Origin: DATJKD01 sp963728295
GTDB lineage: Bacteria > Pseudomonadota > Gammaproteobacteria > Steroidobacterales > Steroidobacteraceae
NCBI GenBank assembly: GCA_963728295.1
Contig: CAVSKB010000005.1
Span: forward strand, 186,001 to 250,000
DNA: 64,000 nucleotides
Direction: 5' to 3'
The position numbers and the translations under genes were made by a program. Below the pieces are notes generated by a model that saw nothing but the letters and a program-made list of their open reading frames with translations, had not been told where the DNA came from and did not search any database. The first letter of the stretch is position 1. Every line of letters starts with the position of its first letter. Below, piece after piece: positions 37,182 to 46,012 of this stretch.

Positions 37182-38087
37182 TCAGGTCTTTGCCGCCGGC
37201 GGTGGCGACCACTGATGACCCCAGAGATCCGGCACGAGACTGGTGGTCGGCACGAATGTCTTCCAGTCGGGTTCGATCGCACCCCAGCCGTATTCGACGT
37301 CGAAGCCGCCGGGCGACAGCACGTAGAATGACACCATCTCGTCGTTCGAGTGTCGCCCGAGCTTCGAGGACACGTGATACCCCGCGGCCTGGACTCGATC
37401 GAGCGCACGGCCGACGTCATCGAGTGTTGCAACCTGGACCATCATGTGGACGAGCCCCGCCGGATGCGGCGCCTCGAAAAGCGCCAGGCTGTGATGACGC
37501 GGGTTGTTCGCGTGCAGGAAGTACAGGTGCTGGCCCGGGTCCCGCGGGTCGGACGAAAAATTAAAGTGCATCTCGTCCGTGAGCGCGAAGCCAAGCAGGT
37601 CCATGTAGAACGTACGCGTCGCCTCGAGCGCGGGCGCGGGCAACACGACGTGGCCGAGACCCTGCATCCCCGTTACGAAACCGGACACACCCGCGGGCGA
37701 CACGAACGGCGCGTAGTCGAGCGAGCGGCCGTGATATAGCTCCACCCGGTTGCCGTCGGGGTCCGCGCAGTAGCTGACCGCACGCACGCAACGCGATGCC
37801 GCGTCCTTATCCGAGCCGTGCTTGACCGCGACGCCCGCCCCCTCGAGTCGCGCGAGGCATTGCTGGTAATCGGCCTGGCTCGCGAACTCCCAACCGGCTG
37901 CGATGAATCGATCGTGCGCTCCCCGGGTGATCGCGAGGCGGAACGGACGGCCGTCGAATCGCAGCCAGAGCGTGTCCGAAGGCGCATCGGAGGCGATCGC
38001 GAAACCGAGTGCGTCCGAGCCAAAGCGCTGCCAGGCGGACAGATCCGTTGCCTCGATCCTGACGTAGCCCAGCGATGCGACAGCCAT
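37182..38087 (-). CDS. Type I extradiol dioxygenase, HsaC/TesB-like
   Basis: The protein is 301 residues with the two-module VOC fold of BphC-type enzymes. Iron ligands are at the expected spacing: His146 (MQGLGHVVLP), His214 (GLVHMMVQV) and Glu265 (DVEYGWG); His199/200 (PRHHSLALF) supplies the second-sphere base. In this context it most likely cleaves the aromatised A ring of the secosteroid (3,4-DHSA), as HsaC or TesB does. It is the first gene of the C/D-ring operon and diverges from a PQQ dehydrogenase gene. The frame is intact. Biphenyl-type dioxygenase is the alternative. Confidence 0.88.
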   Translation of the reverse strand: MAVASLGYVRIEATDLSAWQRFGSDALGFAIASDAPSDTLWLRFDGRPFRLAITRGAHDRFIAAGWEFASQADYQQCLARLEGAGVAVKHGSDKDAASRCVRAVSYCADPDGNRVELYHGRSLDYAPFVSPAGVSGFVTGMQGLGHVVLPAPALEATRTFYMDLLGFALTDEMHFNFSSDPRDPGQHLYFLHANNPRHHSLALFEAPHPAGLVHMMVQVATLDDVGRALDRVQAAGYHVSSKLGRHSNDEMVSFYVLSPGGFDVEYGWGAIEPDWKTFVPTTSLVPDLWGHQWSPPPAAKT

Positions 38088-38128
38088 GGGCGCCTCCGAC
38101 GGGTGGCGATTGTTGGTTGGGAAAAGCC

Positions 38129-38197
38129 CGAGATCTCGCACCTCTACAGATGCAAGGCTCTGGGTGCCCTTTTCCTGCGAGATTAGGAACTTTCTCG
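38129..38197. promoter_or_regulatory. CGAGA/TCTCG half sites in the divergent promoter region
   Basis: The 178-bp gap between the extradiol dioxygenase gene and the PQQ dehydrogenase gene contains a perfect palindrome CGAGATCTCG (38129-38138) and a spaced repeat CGAGA-N10-TCTCG (38178-38197). This could be the operator for the large steroid operon; no known KstR or KstR2 consensus is apparent. Confidence 0.4.
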
Positions 38198-38265
38198 GGC
38201 GATGGCAAGCGAATCTCGTTATTATTGGCCGGTCAGACTACGCAAATGCCAATCGAGGGGGCAGA

Positions 38266-40215
38266 ATGAAGCATCGGGGCTGGCGCATGCTCACGCTTGC
38301 GTTTCTCCTGCTCGGGGCGGCGTGCACCGAGCGCCCTGGGAATGGCTCGGAGCCATCTTCGGACGGCGAGTGGCCAGACTACGGGCAATCCCCGGCGGGG
38401 CTTCGATATTCGGCGCTTACGCAGATAACTCCCGCGAACGTCGGCGATCTGGAGATTGCCTGGATGTACCACATTGGCCAGGCGCCCAAGATCGAGGGCA
38501 CGATGCTGCCGGCCCTCGAGGCGACGCCGATCGTCGCGGACGGACGGATGTTCCTCTGCTCGACGGTCAACAAGGTCGTGGCGCTCGATCCGGAGACCGG
38601 TCGCGAGCTCTGGAGTCACGACCCGAAGATCAAGCTCGAGGGACAGGCGCTCCTCAACTGCCGCGGGGTCACGTATTACCGCGACGCGACGGCACCCGCC
38701 GGCGCCGCCTGCGCCGCTCGCATCTTCATGGGCACACAGGATGCGCGGCTGCTGGCGCTCGACGCTGCGACCGGCACCCCGTGCGCGGGCTTCGGCGTCG
38801 GTGGCGAAGTCGATCTCGCGAGCGGTCGGGGCGAGTTCAAGCCGGGCGAGTACGGAGTTTCGTCGCCGCCCGTCATCGTCGGCCGCAACCTGATCATCGG
38901 CGGGCGCGTCGCCGACAACATTCGGCTCGATATCCCCGCCGGGCTGATACGCGCCTTCGACGTCGATACGGGCGCGCTGGTCTGGGCGTGGAATCCGGTC
39001 CCGCCCGGCCGGCCCGAAAAGATCGCGACGGAGACCGGCGAGCTCTACGTCTCCGGAACGACGAACTCCTGGACCGTGATGTCGGCGGACGTCGAGCGCG
39101 GTCTCGTGTATGTGCCGACCGGCAACACATCGCCCGACTTTTTCGGCGGTCTGCGCGATGGGCTCGACTACTACTCGAGCTCGGTCGTCGCGCTCGACGC
39201 CGCGACCGGCCAGGTCGTCTGGCACTTCCAGACCGTGCACCACGACATCTGGGACTACGACGTGCCCGCGCAGCCGGTGCTCTTCGATCTGCCGACGCTC
39301 ACCGGGACCATACCCGCGCTCGCGCAGCCGACGAAGCAGGGGCACCTCTTCGTGCTGAACCGCGTCACCGGCGAACCGCTGTTTCCGGTCGAGGAGCGCC
39401 CGGTGCCGCAGAGGGCGGTCGCCGGTGAAACCCCCGCGCCGACGCAGCCGTTCCCGGTCGACGAGGCCTTCGTGCTGCGCCCGGACAGGGTGACCGAGGA
39501 CGACATGTGGGGCTTTACGCCCTGGGACCGCGGGAAGTGCCGCGAGCAGTTTCGCCGGTTGCGCCATGAAGGCATCTTCACCCCGCCATCGCTCGAGGGC
39601 ACGCTGCAGCTGCCGTCGTTCATGGGGGCGCTGAACTGGGGCAGCGCGGCGATCGACGAATCGCGCGGCATTCTCGTCATCAACCGCAACAACGTCGCGA
39701 CGACCATTCGGCTCATTCCGCGCGAGGACGCCGATGCGCGCATGGCGCAGGGGGAATTCATGATCCCCCAGTACAAGACGCCGTACGCGGTGCAGATGGA
39801 GCCGATGCTTTCGCCGCTCGGCGCGCCGTGCAATCGCCCGCCCTGGGGCGCGCTCGTCGCGATCGACCTGAAGTCGCGCAAGCGCCTGTGGGAGGTGCCG
39901 CTCGGCACCACGCGCGACCTCGCGCCGTTTCCGCTCTGGTTCGAGCTCGGTGTGCCGAACATCGGCGGGCCGGTGATCACCGCGTCGGGTCTCGTATTCA
40001 TCGGTGCCGCGACCGACAACTACCTCCGCGCCTTCGACCTGCGCAGCGGAAAGCTGCTCTGGAAGGGCCGGCTGCCGGCCGGGCCGCAGGCGACACCGAT
40101 GACCTATCGCGTGCGGCCGGACGGACGGCAGTACGTCGCCATCAGCGCGGGCGGCCACAAGTATCTCGGCACGACGATTGGGGACGCCGTCGTCGCGTTC
40201 GCGCTGCCGGACTGA
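38266..40215 (+). CDS. PQQ-dependent dehydrogenase, lipoprotein-type
   Basis: The protein is 649 residues starting MKHRGWRMLTLAFLLLGAAC, a lipoprotein signal with lipobox LGAAC, so it is probably anchored in the periplasm. The body is an eight-bladed quinoprotein propeller: PDYGQSPAGLRYSALTQITP, tryptophan-docking blades such as TGRELWSHD and TGQVVWHFQTVHHDIWDYDV, the last being a hallmark of membrane glucose-dehydrogenase-type enzymes. There is no N-terminal multi-helix domain and no CxxCH haem site. It would oxidise an alcohol or sugar and pass electrons to quinone or a cytochrome. PQQ synthesis genes are not in the window. The frame is intact. Confidence 0.9.
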   Translation: MKHRGWRMLTLAFLLLGAACTERPGNGSEPSSDGEWPDYGQSPAGLRYSALTQITPANVGDLEIAWMYHIGQAPKIEGTMLPALEATPIVADGRMFLCSTVNKVVALDPETGRELWSHDPKIKLEGQALLNCRGVTYYRDATAPAGAACAARIFMGTQDARLLALDAATGTPCAGFGVGGEVDLASGRGEFKPGEYGVSSPPVIVGRNLIIGGRVADNIRLDIPAGLIRAFDVDTGALVWAWNPVPPGRPEKIATETGELYVSGTTNSWTVMSADVERGLVYVPTGNTSPDFFGGLRDGLDYYSSSVVALDAATGQVVWHFQTVHHDIWDYDVPAQPVLFDLPTLTGTIPALAQPTKQGHLFVLNRVTGEPLFPVEERPVPQRAVAGETPAPTQPFPVDEAFVLRPDRVTEDDMWGFTPWDRGKCREQFRRLRHEGIFTPPSLEGTLQLPSFMGALNWGSAAIDESRGILVINRNNVATTIRLIPREDADARMAQGEFMIPQYKTPYAVQMEPMLSPLGAPCNRPPWGALVAIDLKSRKRLWEVPLGTTRDLAPFPLWFELGVPNIGGPVITASGLVFIGAATDNYLRAFDLRSGKLLWKGRLPAGPQATPMTYRVRPDGRQYVAISAGGHKYLGTTIGDAVVAFALPD

Positions 40216-40245
40216 CGGCTGTGCGGTCGGGCCCTCCGGTCGTTG

Positions 40246-40275
40246 GCGGCGAGCGGGTCCGCTACGCCTCGCCGC
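40246..40275. terminator. Bidirectional hairpin between convergent genes
   Basis: GCGGCGAG pairs with CTCGCCGC over a 14-nt loop that itself contains AGCGG-GT-CCGCT. It lies between the PQQ dehydrogenase stop (40215) and the stop of the convergent KSI-like gene (40276). No clear T-tract is present. Confidence 0.45.
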
Positions 40276-40707
40276 TCAGGCGTCGATTGTCATGTTTCCC
40301 TGGTTCCAGTAGGCGCGGAGCTCCGCGATACGCCCATCGTCGGCGAACCGCACCGTCTCGTGCACCTCGATGTTCATCGACGGCCGGCCCGCGCCCCGCA
40401 AGCGGATCGTGAAATGCGCGAGCGCCTCGCGGCCGCAGGTGACGAGCTTGTGGAGCGTTGCGTCGAACTCGACGCCCGGCCACGCCGCCTGTTTCCAGAA
40501 CTCGCGCACTGCGTCGCGGCCGCGATACGCGGGCGTGCCAACCGGATCCTCGACCACCGGCTCATCGACAAAGAGTCGGAATCGCGCTTCCGGGTCGTTG
40601 CGCCGCCAGGAGTCGAGATAGGCATCCATGGTCGCGCGCATGCGCTCGGCGCTCACTGGTCCGGTCTGCGCCGCGAACATCGCGGCAAGGACGTCGTTCT
40701 GGGACAT
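40276..40707 (-). CDS. Ketosteroid-isomerase-like SnoaL/NTF2-fold protein
   Basis: The protein is 143 residues starting MSQNDVLAAMFAAQTGPVSA. Compared from memory with Pseudomonas putida delta5-3-ketosteroid isomerase, Tyr30 (MDAYLDSW) falls at the catalytic Tyr16, and the unusually long match VEDPVG places Asp54 at the general base Asp40. The third residue (Asp103 in P. putida) aligns with Glu116 (EVHETVRF). This supports a steroid or related dienone isomerase rather than a generic SnoaL protein. Its upstream region is duplicated at 53,888-54,035. It converges with the PQQ dehydrogenase gene. Confidence 0.78.
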   Translation of the reverse strand: MSQNDVLAAMFAAQTGPVSAERMRATMDAYLDSWRRNDPEARFRLFVDEPVVEDPVGTPAYRGRDAVREFWKQAAWPGVEFDATLHKLVTCGREALAHFTIRLRGAGRPSMNIEVHETVRFADDGRIAELRAYWNQGNMTIDA

Positions 40708-40818
40708 GGGATCTCCGGGAGCCGGCGCACCGGCCGGCAGATTTTGACTACTCGTAGAGGATGATTGCGGGCACTGCGCATTCAATAGCGATTCGAATCG
40801 CTTTACAACGTATTACGT
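40672..40818. repeat. Dispersed repeat, copy 1: KSI-like promoter and 5' end
   Basis: About 147 bp covering the first 12 codons of the KSI-like gene and its upstream region is repeated, in the same orientation and about 80% identical by eye, at 53888-54035. The most conserved core is GATTGCGGGCACTGCGCATT with flanking TTGACTACTCGTA and TTTACAACGTATTACGT. Confidence 0.8.
40787..40802. promoter_or_regulatory. Perfect 16-bp palindrome upstream of the KSI-like gene
   Basis: AGCGATTCGAATCGCT is fully self-complementary and lies 80 bp upstream of the KSI-like start. In the second copy of the repeat (about 54006-54021) only the central ATTCGAA core survives, so the wings are not conserved. It is a candidate operator for a dimeric regulator. 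Confidence 0.5.
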
Positions 40819-40901
40819 GCCGCTCGGCGTGCAGCAGGTGGATCGGCGTGATCGCCGCTCGGGCAGGAACACGCGCAGTCAAGGGCCGCCTTCCTGCCTT
40901 T

Positions 40902-42125
40902 TCACTGCGTCAGCGGTGCGTCTTCTGGTTTCCCCGGCGTGAACGACACCGGCAGCGACTCTAGAAACGCGTAGTCGCCGCCTCCGAAGTGGTACTCGGG
41001 CGACTCAATGTGCACGCGAAGATCTGGCAGGCGACGCAGCAGTTCCTCGAGCAGGACACGCAGCTCCATACGTGCCAGCGGAGCGCCCGGGCAGGTGTGG
41101 ACGCCGGCCCCGAACGACAGGTGCCGATTCGTGCCGCGGTCGATCTTGAACTCGGTAGGAGCTTCGAACACTTTGGGATCGCGGTTCGCGGCAGCCCAGC
41201 CCATGTAGACGTCGCATTCGGCCGGGACCTCGACGCTACCCACGCTCACATTCCGGGTCGCTCGCCGATAGAAACCATAGAACGGCGGACGAAGACGCAG
41301 CACCTCCTCGACCGCGCCGACGATCTTCTTCGGCTCTTGCCGCAACGCGTCGCGGATTCCGGGTTTCGAGAAGACCTCGTAGACGAGGCTCGCCATCGCC
41401 GAGGTGGTGCTGTGGTGCCCCGCTCCGAGAAACGCCGCGAGCAGGACGACATAATCGTTGTCGTCGAGCGCGCGTCCCTCGACCTCCAGCGCCGCCAGCC
41501 GCGTCAGGTAGTCGTCGCGCGGTGCGCGTTTGCGTGCGTGCACCTCCGAGACGGTCACCTCGGCAAACGCCGCCTGCCGGCGCCCGAATTCCTCGGGGTT
41601 TCCCTGCGCGGCGAACATCGCGAGCGCAGTTTCGCGCACCTTCGGCACGAGCGCGTCGTCGATACCGACGAGCCGGCAGATGGTTTCGGCCGGCACGGGC
41701 TCGGCGAGCTCGCGGACGATGTCGCACGAGCCTCGCTCGATGAACTGGTCGATGTGCCGGTTGATGTCGCTGCGCACGAACGGCTCCATCGCATCCGGCG
41801 TCTTCCATGTGATGGCGGCGTTGAAGATCGCACGCCAGGCACCGTGACGCGGCGGGTCCATCTCGAGGGCCGGGATCGGCTTGCGCGGCAGCATCGGGCG
41901 CAGGACCTGCGGCTCCGACGAGAACGTGCGGTGATCGGTCATCGCCGCCCTGACGTCGGCATAATCGAGCAGCATGTAGAACCCGGAATGCCCCTGGCTG
42001 TGCGCAACCGGGCATTGCCGACGCGCCTCCTCGAAGATCTCGAGCGAACGCGCCGGTGAGGTCGTGTAGCAGGTCCAGTCGCCGGTCTCCTTCGGGACCG
42101 CGCTAGGTGTCTTGTCTGTGCTCAT
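40902..42125 (-). CDS. Cytochrome P450
   Basis: The protein is 407 residues from ATG 42125 (MSTDKTPSAVPKETGDWTCY). The I-helix motif LGAGHHSTTSAM, ExxR (EEVLRLRPP) and haem loop LSFGAGVHTCPGAPLAR with the axial Cys are intact. The I-helix has HS where many bacterial P450s have (D/E)T, so proton delivery may differ. It is the last gene of a TonB receptor-SDR-SDR-P450 operon. The 194-bp gap to the KSI-like gene contains the repeat and palindrome. Steroid or terpenoid hydroxylation is likely from context, not shown by sequence. Confidence 0.92.
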   Translation of the reverse strand: MSTDKTPSAVPKETGDWTCYTTSPARSLEIFEEARRQCPVAHSQGHSGFYMLLDYADVRAAMTDHRTFSSEPQVLRPMLPRKPIPALEMDPPRHGAWRAIFNAAITWKTPDAMEPFVRSDINRHIDQFIERGSCDIVRELAEPVPAETICRLVGIDDALVPKVRETALAMFAAQGNPEEFGRRQAAFAEVTVSEVHARKRAPRDDYLTRLAALEVEGRALDDNDYVVLLAAFLGAGHHSTTSAMASLVYEVFSKPGIRDALRQEPKKIVGAVEEVLRLRPPFYGFYRRATRNVSVGSVEVPAECDVYMGWAAANRDPKVFEAPTEFKIDRGTNRHLSFGAGVHTCPGAPLARMELRVLLEELLRRLPDLRVHIESPEYHFGGGDYAFLESLPVSFTPGKPEDAPLTQ

Positions 42126-42130
42126 GCGCT

Positions 42131-42895
42131 CTACCAGGCCGTGGTGCCGCCGTCGATCGCGAAGTCGGCGCCGGTGACCCAGCTCGACTCGTCGGACGCG
42201 AGATAGACGGCCAACGGTGCGATGTCCTCCGGCACGCCGACGCGGCGCAGCATCAGCTTCGCCTTCATTGGCGCGAACCATTCGGGCGTTTCGATGAACG
42301 CCTTTGTCTGCGCCGTCAGCACCAGACCGGGGGATATCGTGTTGCAGCGGATCCCGTAGGGGCCGCCTTCCATCGCGATCTGCTTGCTCATTGCGATCAC
42401 GCCGCCCTTGGCGGCCATGTGCGCGAGCGCGGGCAGCACCTGGTACGCAACCTTGCCCGAGGTCGACCCGACGTTGATGATCGAGCCCGAGCCGCGCTTC
42501 GTCATGTGCGGCAGCACCGCCTGGCATCCGTGGAACACGATGTCGAGCTCTTCGCGGAGGGTCTTGCTCCAGGCCTCGTAGGTCATCTCGGTCGCCCATG
42601 CGAAGTAGGCCATCGACGCGTTGTTGTAGAGCGCATCGATCACGCCATGCTTCGCAAGCGTCGCCTCGACGAGACGATCGACATCGGCGCGCTTCGACAA
42701 GTCGCACGGCTGCACGGACATCATGTCGCCGCCGGCCCCGCGTACTGCGGCCAGCGTGGCCTCCGCGGTCGCCGCGTTGATGTCGCAGCCGACCACGCGC
42801 GCGCCTTCGCGTGCGAACGCGAGCGCGGCCGCGCGACCCATCCCGCTGCCGGTACCGGTGATGATGCAGACCTTACCTTCGAGTCGTCCGGCCAT
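42131..42895 (-). CDS. SDR family oxidoreductase with His in place of the catalytic Tyr
   Basis: The protein is 254 residues: MAGRLEGKVCIITGTGSGMG, cofactor Asp in VVGCDINAAT, and catalytic Ser in INVGSTSGK. The active-site YxxxK reads LAHMAAKGGVI, so Tyr is His (CAC instead of TAC, one base). It could be a natural variant with altered or lost redox activity, or a single-base error. Also atypical is ALYNNASMAYF where most have NNAG. It starts 5 bp upstream of the P450 gene start-to-stop junction in the same operon, with another SDR gene 19 bp upstream. Confidence 0.88.
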   Translation of the reverse strand: MAGRLEGKVCIITGTGSGMGRAAALAFAREGARVVGCDINAATAEATLAAVRGAGGDMMSVQPCDLSKRADVDRLVEATLAKHGVIDALYNNASMAYFAWATEMTYEAWSKTLREELDIVFHGCQAVLPHMTKRGSGSIINVGSTSGKVAYQVLPALAHMAAKGGVIAMSKQIAMEGGPYGIRCNTISPGLVLTAQTKAFIETPEWFAPMKAKLMLRRVGVPEDIAPLAVYLASDESSWVTGADFAIDGGTTAW

Positions 42896-42914
42896 GAACT
42901 TCTCCGCAGTCAAC

Positions 42915-43682
42915 TCAGATCGACAAGTAGCCGCCGTCGACTGCCATGGCTGCGCCATTCATGAACGACGCGTGGTCCGACAACAGCCAGGCGACCGCCT
43001 CGCCGATCTCCGACGGCTCGCCGAAGCGGCCGATCGAATGACGGTCCTTGAGACGCTCGAAGAACGCCTTGAAGCCCGGATCCTCGCTCAGTCGTGCGAT
43101 CATCGGCGTGCGAACGATGCCCGGCAGCACCGCATTGACGCGAATGCCCTTGGCACCGTAGTCCGCGGCGGCTGCGCGTGTCAGACCGACGACGCCATGT
43201 TTCGCGGCCACGTATTCGCTGGCGTTCGCGATCGCGACCTGGCCGAGCGACGAGGCGGTATTGACGATCGAGCCGCCCCCGGTCTTCAGCATCGCGAGCA
43301 CCTGGTACTTGATGCACCAGAACACGCTCGTCAGGTCGACGCGGATCGCGCGCTCCCATTGCTCGGTCGTGAGCTCGTGGAGTGGCTTCGCGCATTGCTC
43401 CACGCCCGCGTTGTTGAATGCGCCGCGCAGCCGCCCGTTGATTCCGACTGCCTGCGCGACCATCCGTTCGATGTCCTTCTCGACGGCCAGGTCGGCCTTG
43501 ATGAACGTGGCCTCGCCACCCGCCGAACGCACCGCTGCGGCCGTGGCTTCACCGGTGTCCGCCACGACGTCCGTGACCACCACGTGGGCGCCGGCGTCCG
43601 CGAGCACCAGCGACGCACCATGACCGATGCCGCCCCCTGCGCCCGTGACGATGACAGTCCGTCCTGCGAGTGGGCGCGCCAT
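42915..43682 (-). CDS. Short-chain dehydrogenase/reductase (SDR)
   Basis: The protein is 255 residues: cofactor motif VIVTGAGGGIGHGASLVLAD, adenine-site Asp (VVTDVVADTG), FNNAGVEQCAKPL, catalytic Ser (IVNTASSLGQ) and YxxxK (EYVAAKHGVVGLTR). The Asp after strand 2 favours NAD. It is a canonical FabG/hydroxysteroid-dehydrogenase-type SDR and the frame is intact. It lies 3 bp downstream of a TonB receptor gene and 19 bp upstream of the His-variant SDR. It probably interconverts a hydroxyl and a ketone on the imported substrate. Confidence 0.92.
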   Translation of the reverse strand: MARPLAGRTVIVTGAGGGIGHGASLVLADAGAHVVVTDVVADTGEATAAAVRSAGGEATFIKADLAVEKDIERMVAQAVGINGRLRGAFNNAGVEQCAKPLHELTTEQWERAIRVDLTSVFWCIKYQVLAMLKTGGGSIVNTASSLGQVAIANASEYVAAKHGVVGLTRAAAADYGAKGIRVNAVLPGIVRTPMIARLSEDPGFKAFFERLKDRHSIGRFGEPSEIGEAVAWLLSDHASFMNGAAMAVDGGYLSI

Positions 43683-43685
43683 CGT

Positions 43686-45811
43686 TCAGAACTCGATCGT
43701 CGCGCGCAGACCGTAGGTCCGCGGATACTCGAGATACGCTGTGGCCGGGCCCGGTATGCCCGCGGAGGCAGTGGCGGCGAGCGCAGCTTCATTCGTGATG
43801 TTCTTGATCCAGGCTCCGACTGTCCAGTTATCCGGCGACTCGTAGGTCAGGGACGCGTCCGCCTTCCACGAATCGTCCTGTTTCGTGCCACGATTGTGCA
43901 CGTAGTCGGCGAACCACTCGCTTTCGAACCGCGCGCCGAGACGCGCGCGCAGAGTGCCGGTGCCGACCGCGAACCCCTGCTCGTAGCCCGCGAGAACCGT
44001 CCAGTCCGGAGCATATGCCGGCTGCAGACCGGTGAAATCGTCGCCCGCCGGCGTAACGAACTCCTCGTTGCGAGCGTGCGAGTAGCCGACGTTCAGGTTG
44101 AGCCGCGCATCGGGCGTGAGGGCGTACAGCACATCCATCTGTACACCATAGATCTCGATCTTCTGGGCGTTGAAGATCTCGTTAAACGGTGAGTTGATGT
44201 CGTAGGCCTGCACTTCAATGTCGGTGTAATCGTAGTAGTAGGCCTCGGTGTTGACCTGGAGACTGTTGTCGAGCAACCGCGTCTTGTACCCAAGCGTGAA
44301 TGCCAGCAGATCGGTCGGCTTGACCAGGTTGTTGAACTCCGGTGTGGTCGGTACGAAGTTGTAGGTGCCGGGCTTGTAGCCGGTCTGCACCTGCGCATAG
44401 AGCAGCGAGTCACCCGCCACGTCGTACTCGAGGCCCGCCTTCCAGTCGAAATTCGTAAATTTCTTGTCGAACGTGAACGGCTGGGCGCCGACCGGGTCCG
44501 GCGAAAGACCGTTCGCCTCGCGCTTGTCGACGCTGTACCGACCACCCGCGATGAGCCGGAGGCGATCGGACAGCGGGAATGTCAGCTGGCCGAACGCCGC
44601 CGCGTTCTCGATCTGGTTGAAATGGATGTTGACCGATCTGAACGCGAATGGCTGATTCGTCAACAGCGTAAACAGGTTGTCGCTGCGCACGCGATAGAGA
44701 TACAGAGCCCGCGAGATAGCGAATACCCTCGGAATCGGGGTTCGAATAGCGCAGCTCGTTCGCGACCTGGTTGTAGTGCGTCGCAAGCCTGGCGCGGATC
44801 GTGCCGAGCCAGTAGTTGGGCGCGGAATCGAGATAGAAGTACGACGGAATCCAGGTGAGTACCCCGGGCCCGACCGACCAGTTCAACTCGCCGCCGGTCA
44901 TGAAGGTCTCGTACTGTTGCTCGTCGGCGACCGCCTGGCCGAATGGCGCCAGCGGCTCGAGATCGCCGGTGCGCGTGTCGTCCCACTCATCGTCGTGCAG
45001 GAACGCGTCCTCGCGATACTCGCCGGTCGCCGGATCGTACCCCTTGTTCACCAGGTTCTGGGGGTGGCCGTTCTTCTCGGCGTACTGCGTCCAGAAAAAT
45101 ATCGAAAAGTCATCGCTCGGCTCATAGAGTGCCGAGAGCCGCACGCCGTAATCGTCCTTGGAGTCGCCACCGGATTTGTTATAGCCCTCGTGGTAGCGAT
45201 AGTCGAACGCGCCACGCAGCGCGAGCGAGTCCGTGAGCGGAAAGTTCTGCGCATAGCCCGCGTGCACGCCCGAGTAATCCTCGAGCTCGAGCAGCGCATT
45301 TCCGTCCCAGTTGTGAGCCGGTCGATTGGCTGTCAGCACGATCGTGCCACCGATCGAGCTGCGGCCGTACAACGTGCCTTGCGGTCCCGGCAGGACTTCG
45401 AGACGTCCGAGGTCGAAGAACGCCGCGGATGTCCCCTCGCGCGGGATGTAGGCACCGTTGATGACGAAACCGACGGACTGCTCTACGTTTGCGAAATCGA
45501 GATTGGCGCCGACGCCACGGATAAACACCTGCGTGTTGTTGCCCTCGGCCTGGAACCGAACCGACGGCGCTAGCATCTGCACGGAGCGCAGATCCGTCAC
45601 ACCTGATTCGACGAGTTCGGCCGAAGACAGCACGGTCACGGCTGCGGCCGTACGCTGCAGGTCCTCCGACTGCTTCTGCGCGGTGACGACGACTTCCTCG
45701 AGGCCCGCCGCGGCTGCCGAACTTTCCGGGACCTGTGCCCCGGCGCCAGCCGACGCTGCTGATAGCACCGAACGCCACGAGCCACCGAGCCATGTTCGTC
45801 ATGTACGACAT
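43686..45811 (-). CDS. TonB-dependent outer-membrane receptor
   Basis: ATG 45811 follows GGGGGAGAA and begins MSYMTNMARWLVAFGAIS, a signal peptide; an indel near 45,765 separates it from the mature start (QVPESSAAAAGLEEVVVTAQ). The plug shows VFIRGVGANLDFANVEQSVG and LEVLPGPQGTLYGRSSIGGT. Another slip near 44,715 splits the barrel, which ends in TYGLRATIEF with terminal Phe. Corrected length is about 708 residues. It heads an operon with two SDRs and a P450, so it probably imports the organic substrate they transform. Confidence 0.9.
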
Positions 45812-45965
45812 TTCTCCCCCCGGTCGACGAAGCGATCCGCCTCGCGTGACGCGATTGAAAATAGCTCGCATTCGAGGCGGCGACGAATGATGAGTCGAAA
45901 TGGCCGTTATGCCGTGAGCGAATGCGATCTGCGCGTTGGATTTCTGGCGCGCAGCATCACGCGGA

Positions 45966-45988
45966 TGCGTCGACCGGCCGTCGACGCA
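45966..45988 (-). terminator. Perfect 9-5-9 hairpin downstream of the FAH-family gene
   Basis: TGCGTCGAC-CGGCC-GTCGACGCA lies 25 bp past the FAH-family stop (46013) and 155 bp upstream of the TonB receptor start. It has no T-tract. It may be a terminator for the upstream operon or an operator for the receptor operon. The remaining 200-bp gap (45812-46012) shows nothing else clear. Confidence 0.45.
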
Positions 45989-46012
45989 CGCGAAGCATCT
46001 CCGCGATGAGAG

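Noticed and set aside
35977..37432. Longer ipdA start at 37432 reaching into the dioxygenase gene
   Set aside because: The added residues are a shadow of the extradiol dioxygenase coding strand; GTG 37168 has a Shine-Dalgarno site and gives the known IpdA N-terminus.
38233..40158. A 641-codon minus-strand open frame opposite the PQQ dehydrogenase gene
   Set aside because: The plus strand gives a full quinoprotein with lipobox and family motifs; the opposite frame is Arg/His-rich without any domain.
40800..40901. A promoter or small gene between the palindrome and the P450 stop
   Set aside because: The stretch has no open frame with a ribosome-binding site; it is the tail of the repeat followed by unremarkable sequence.
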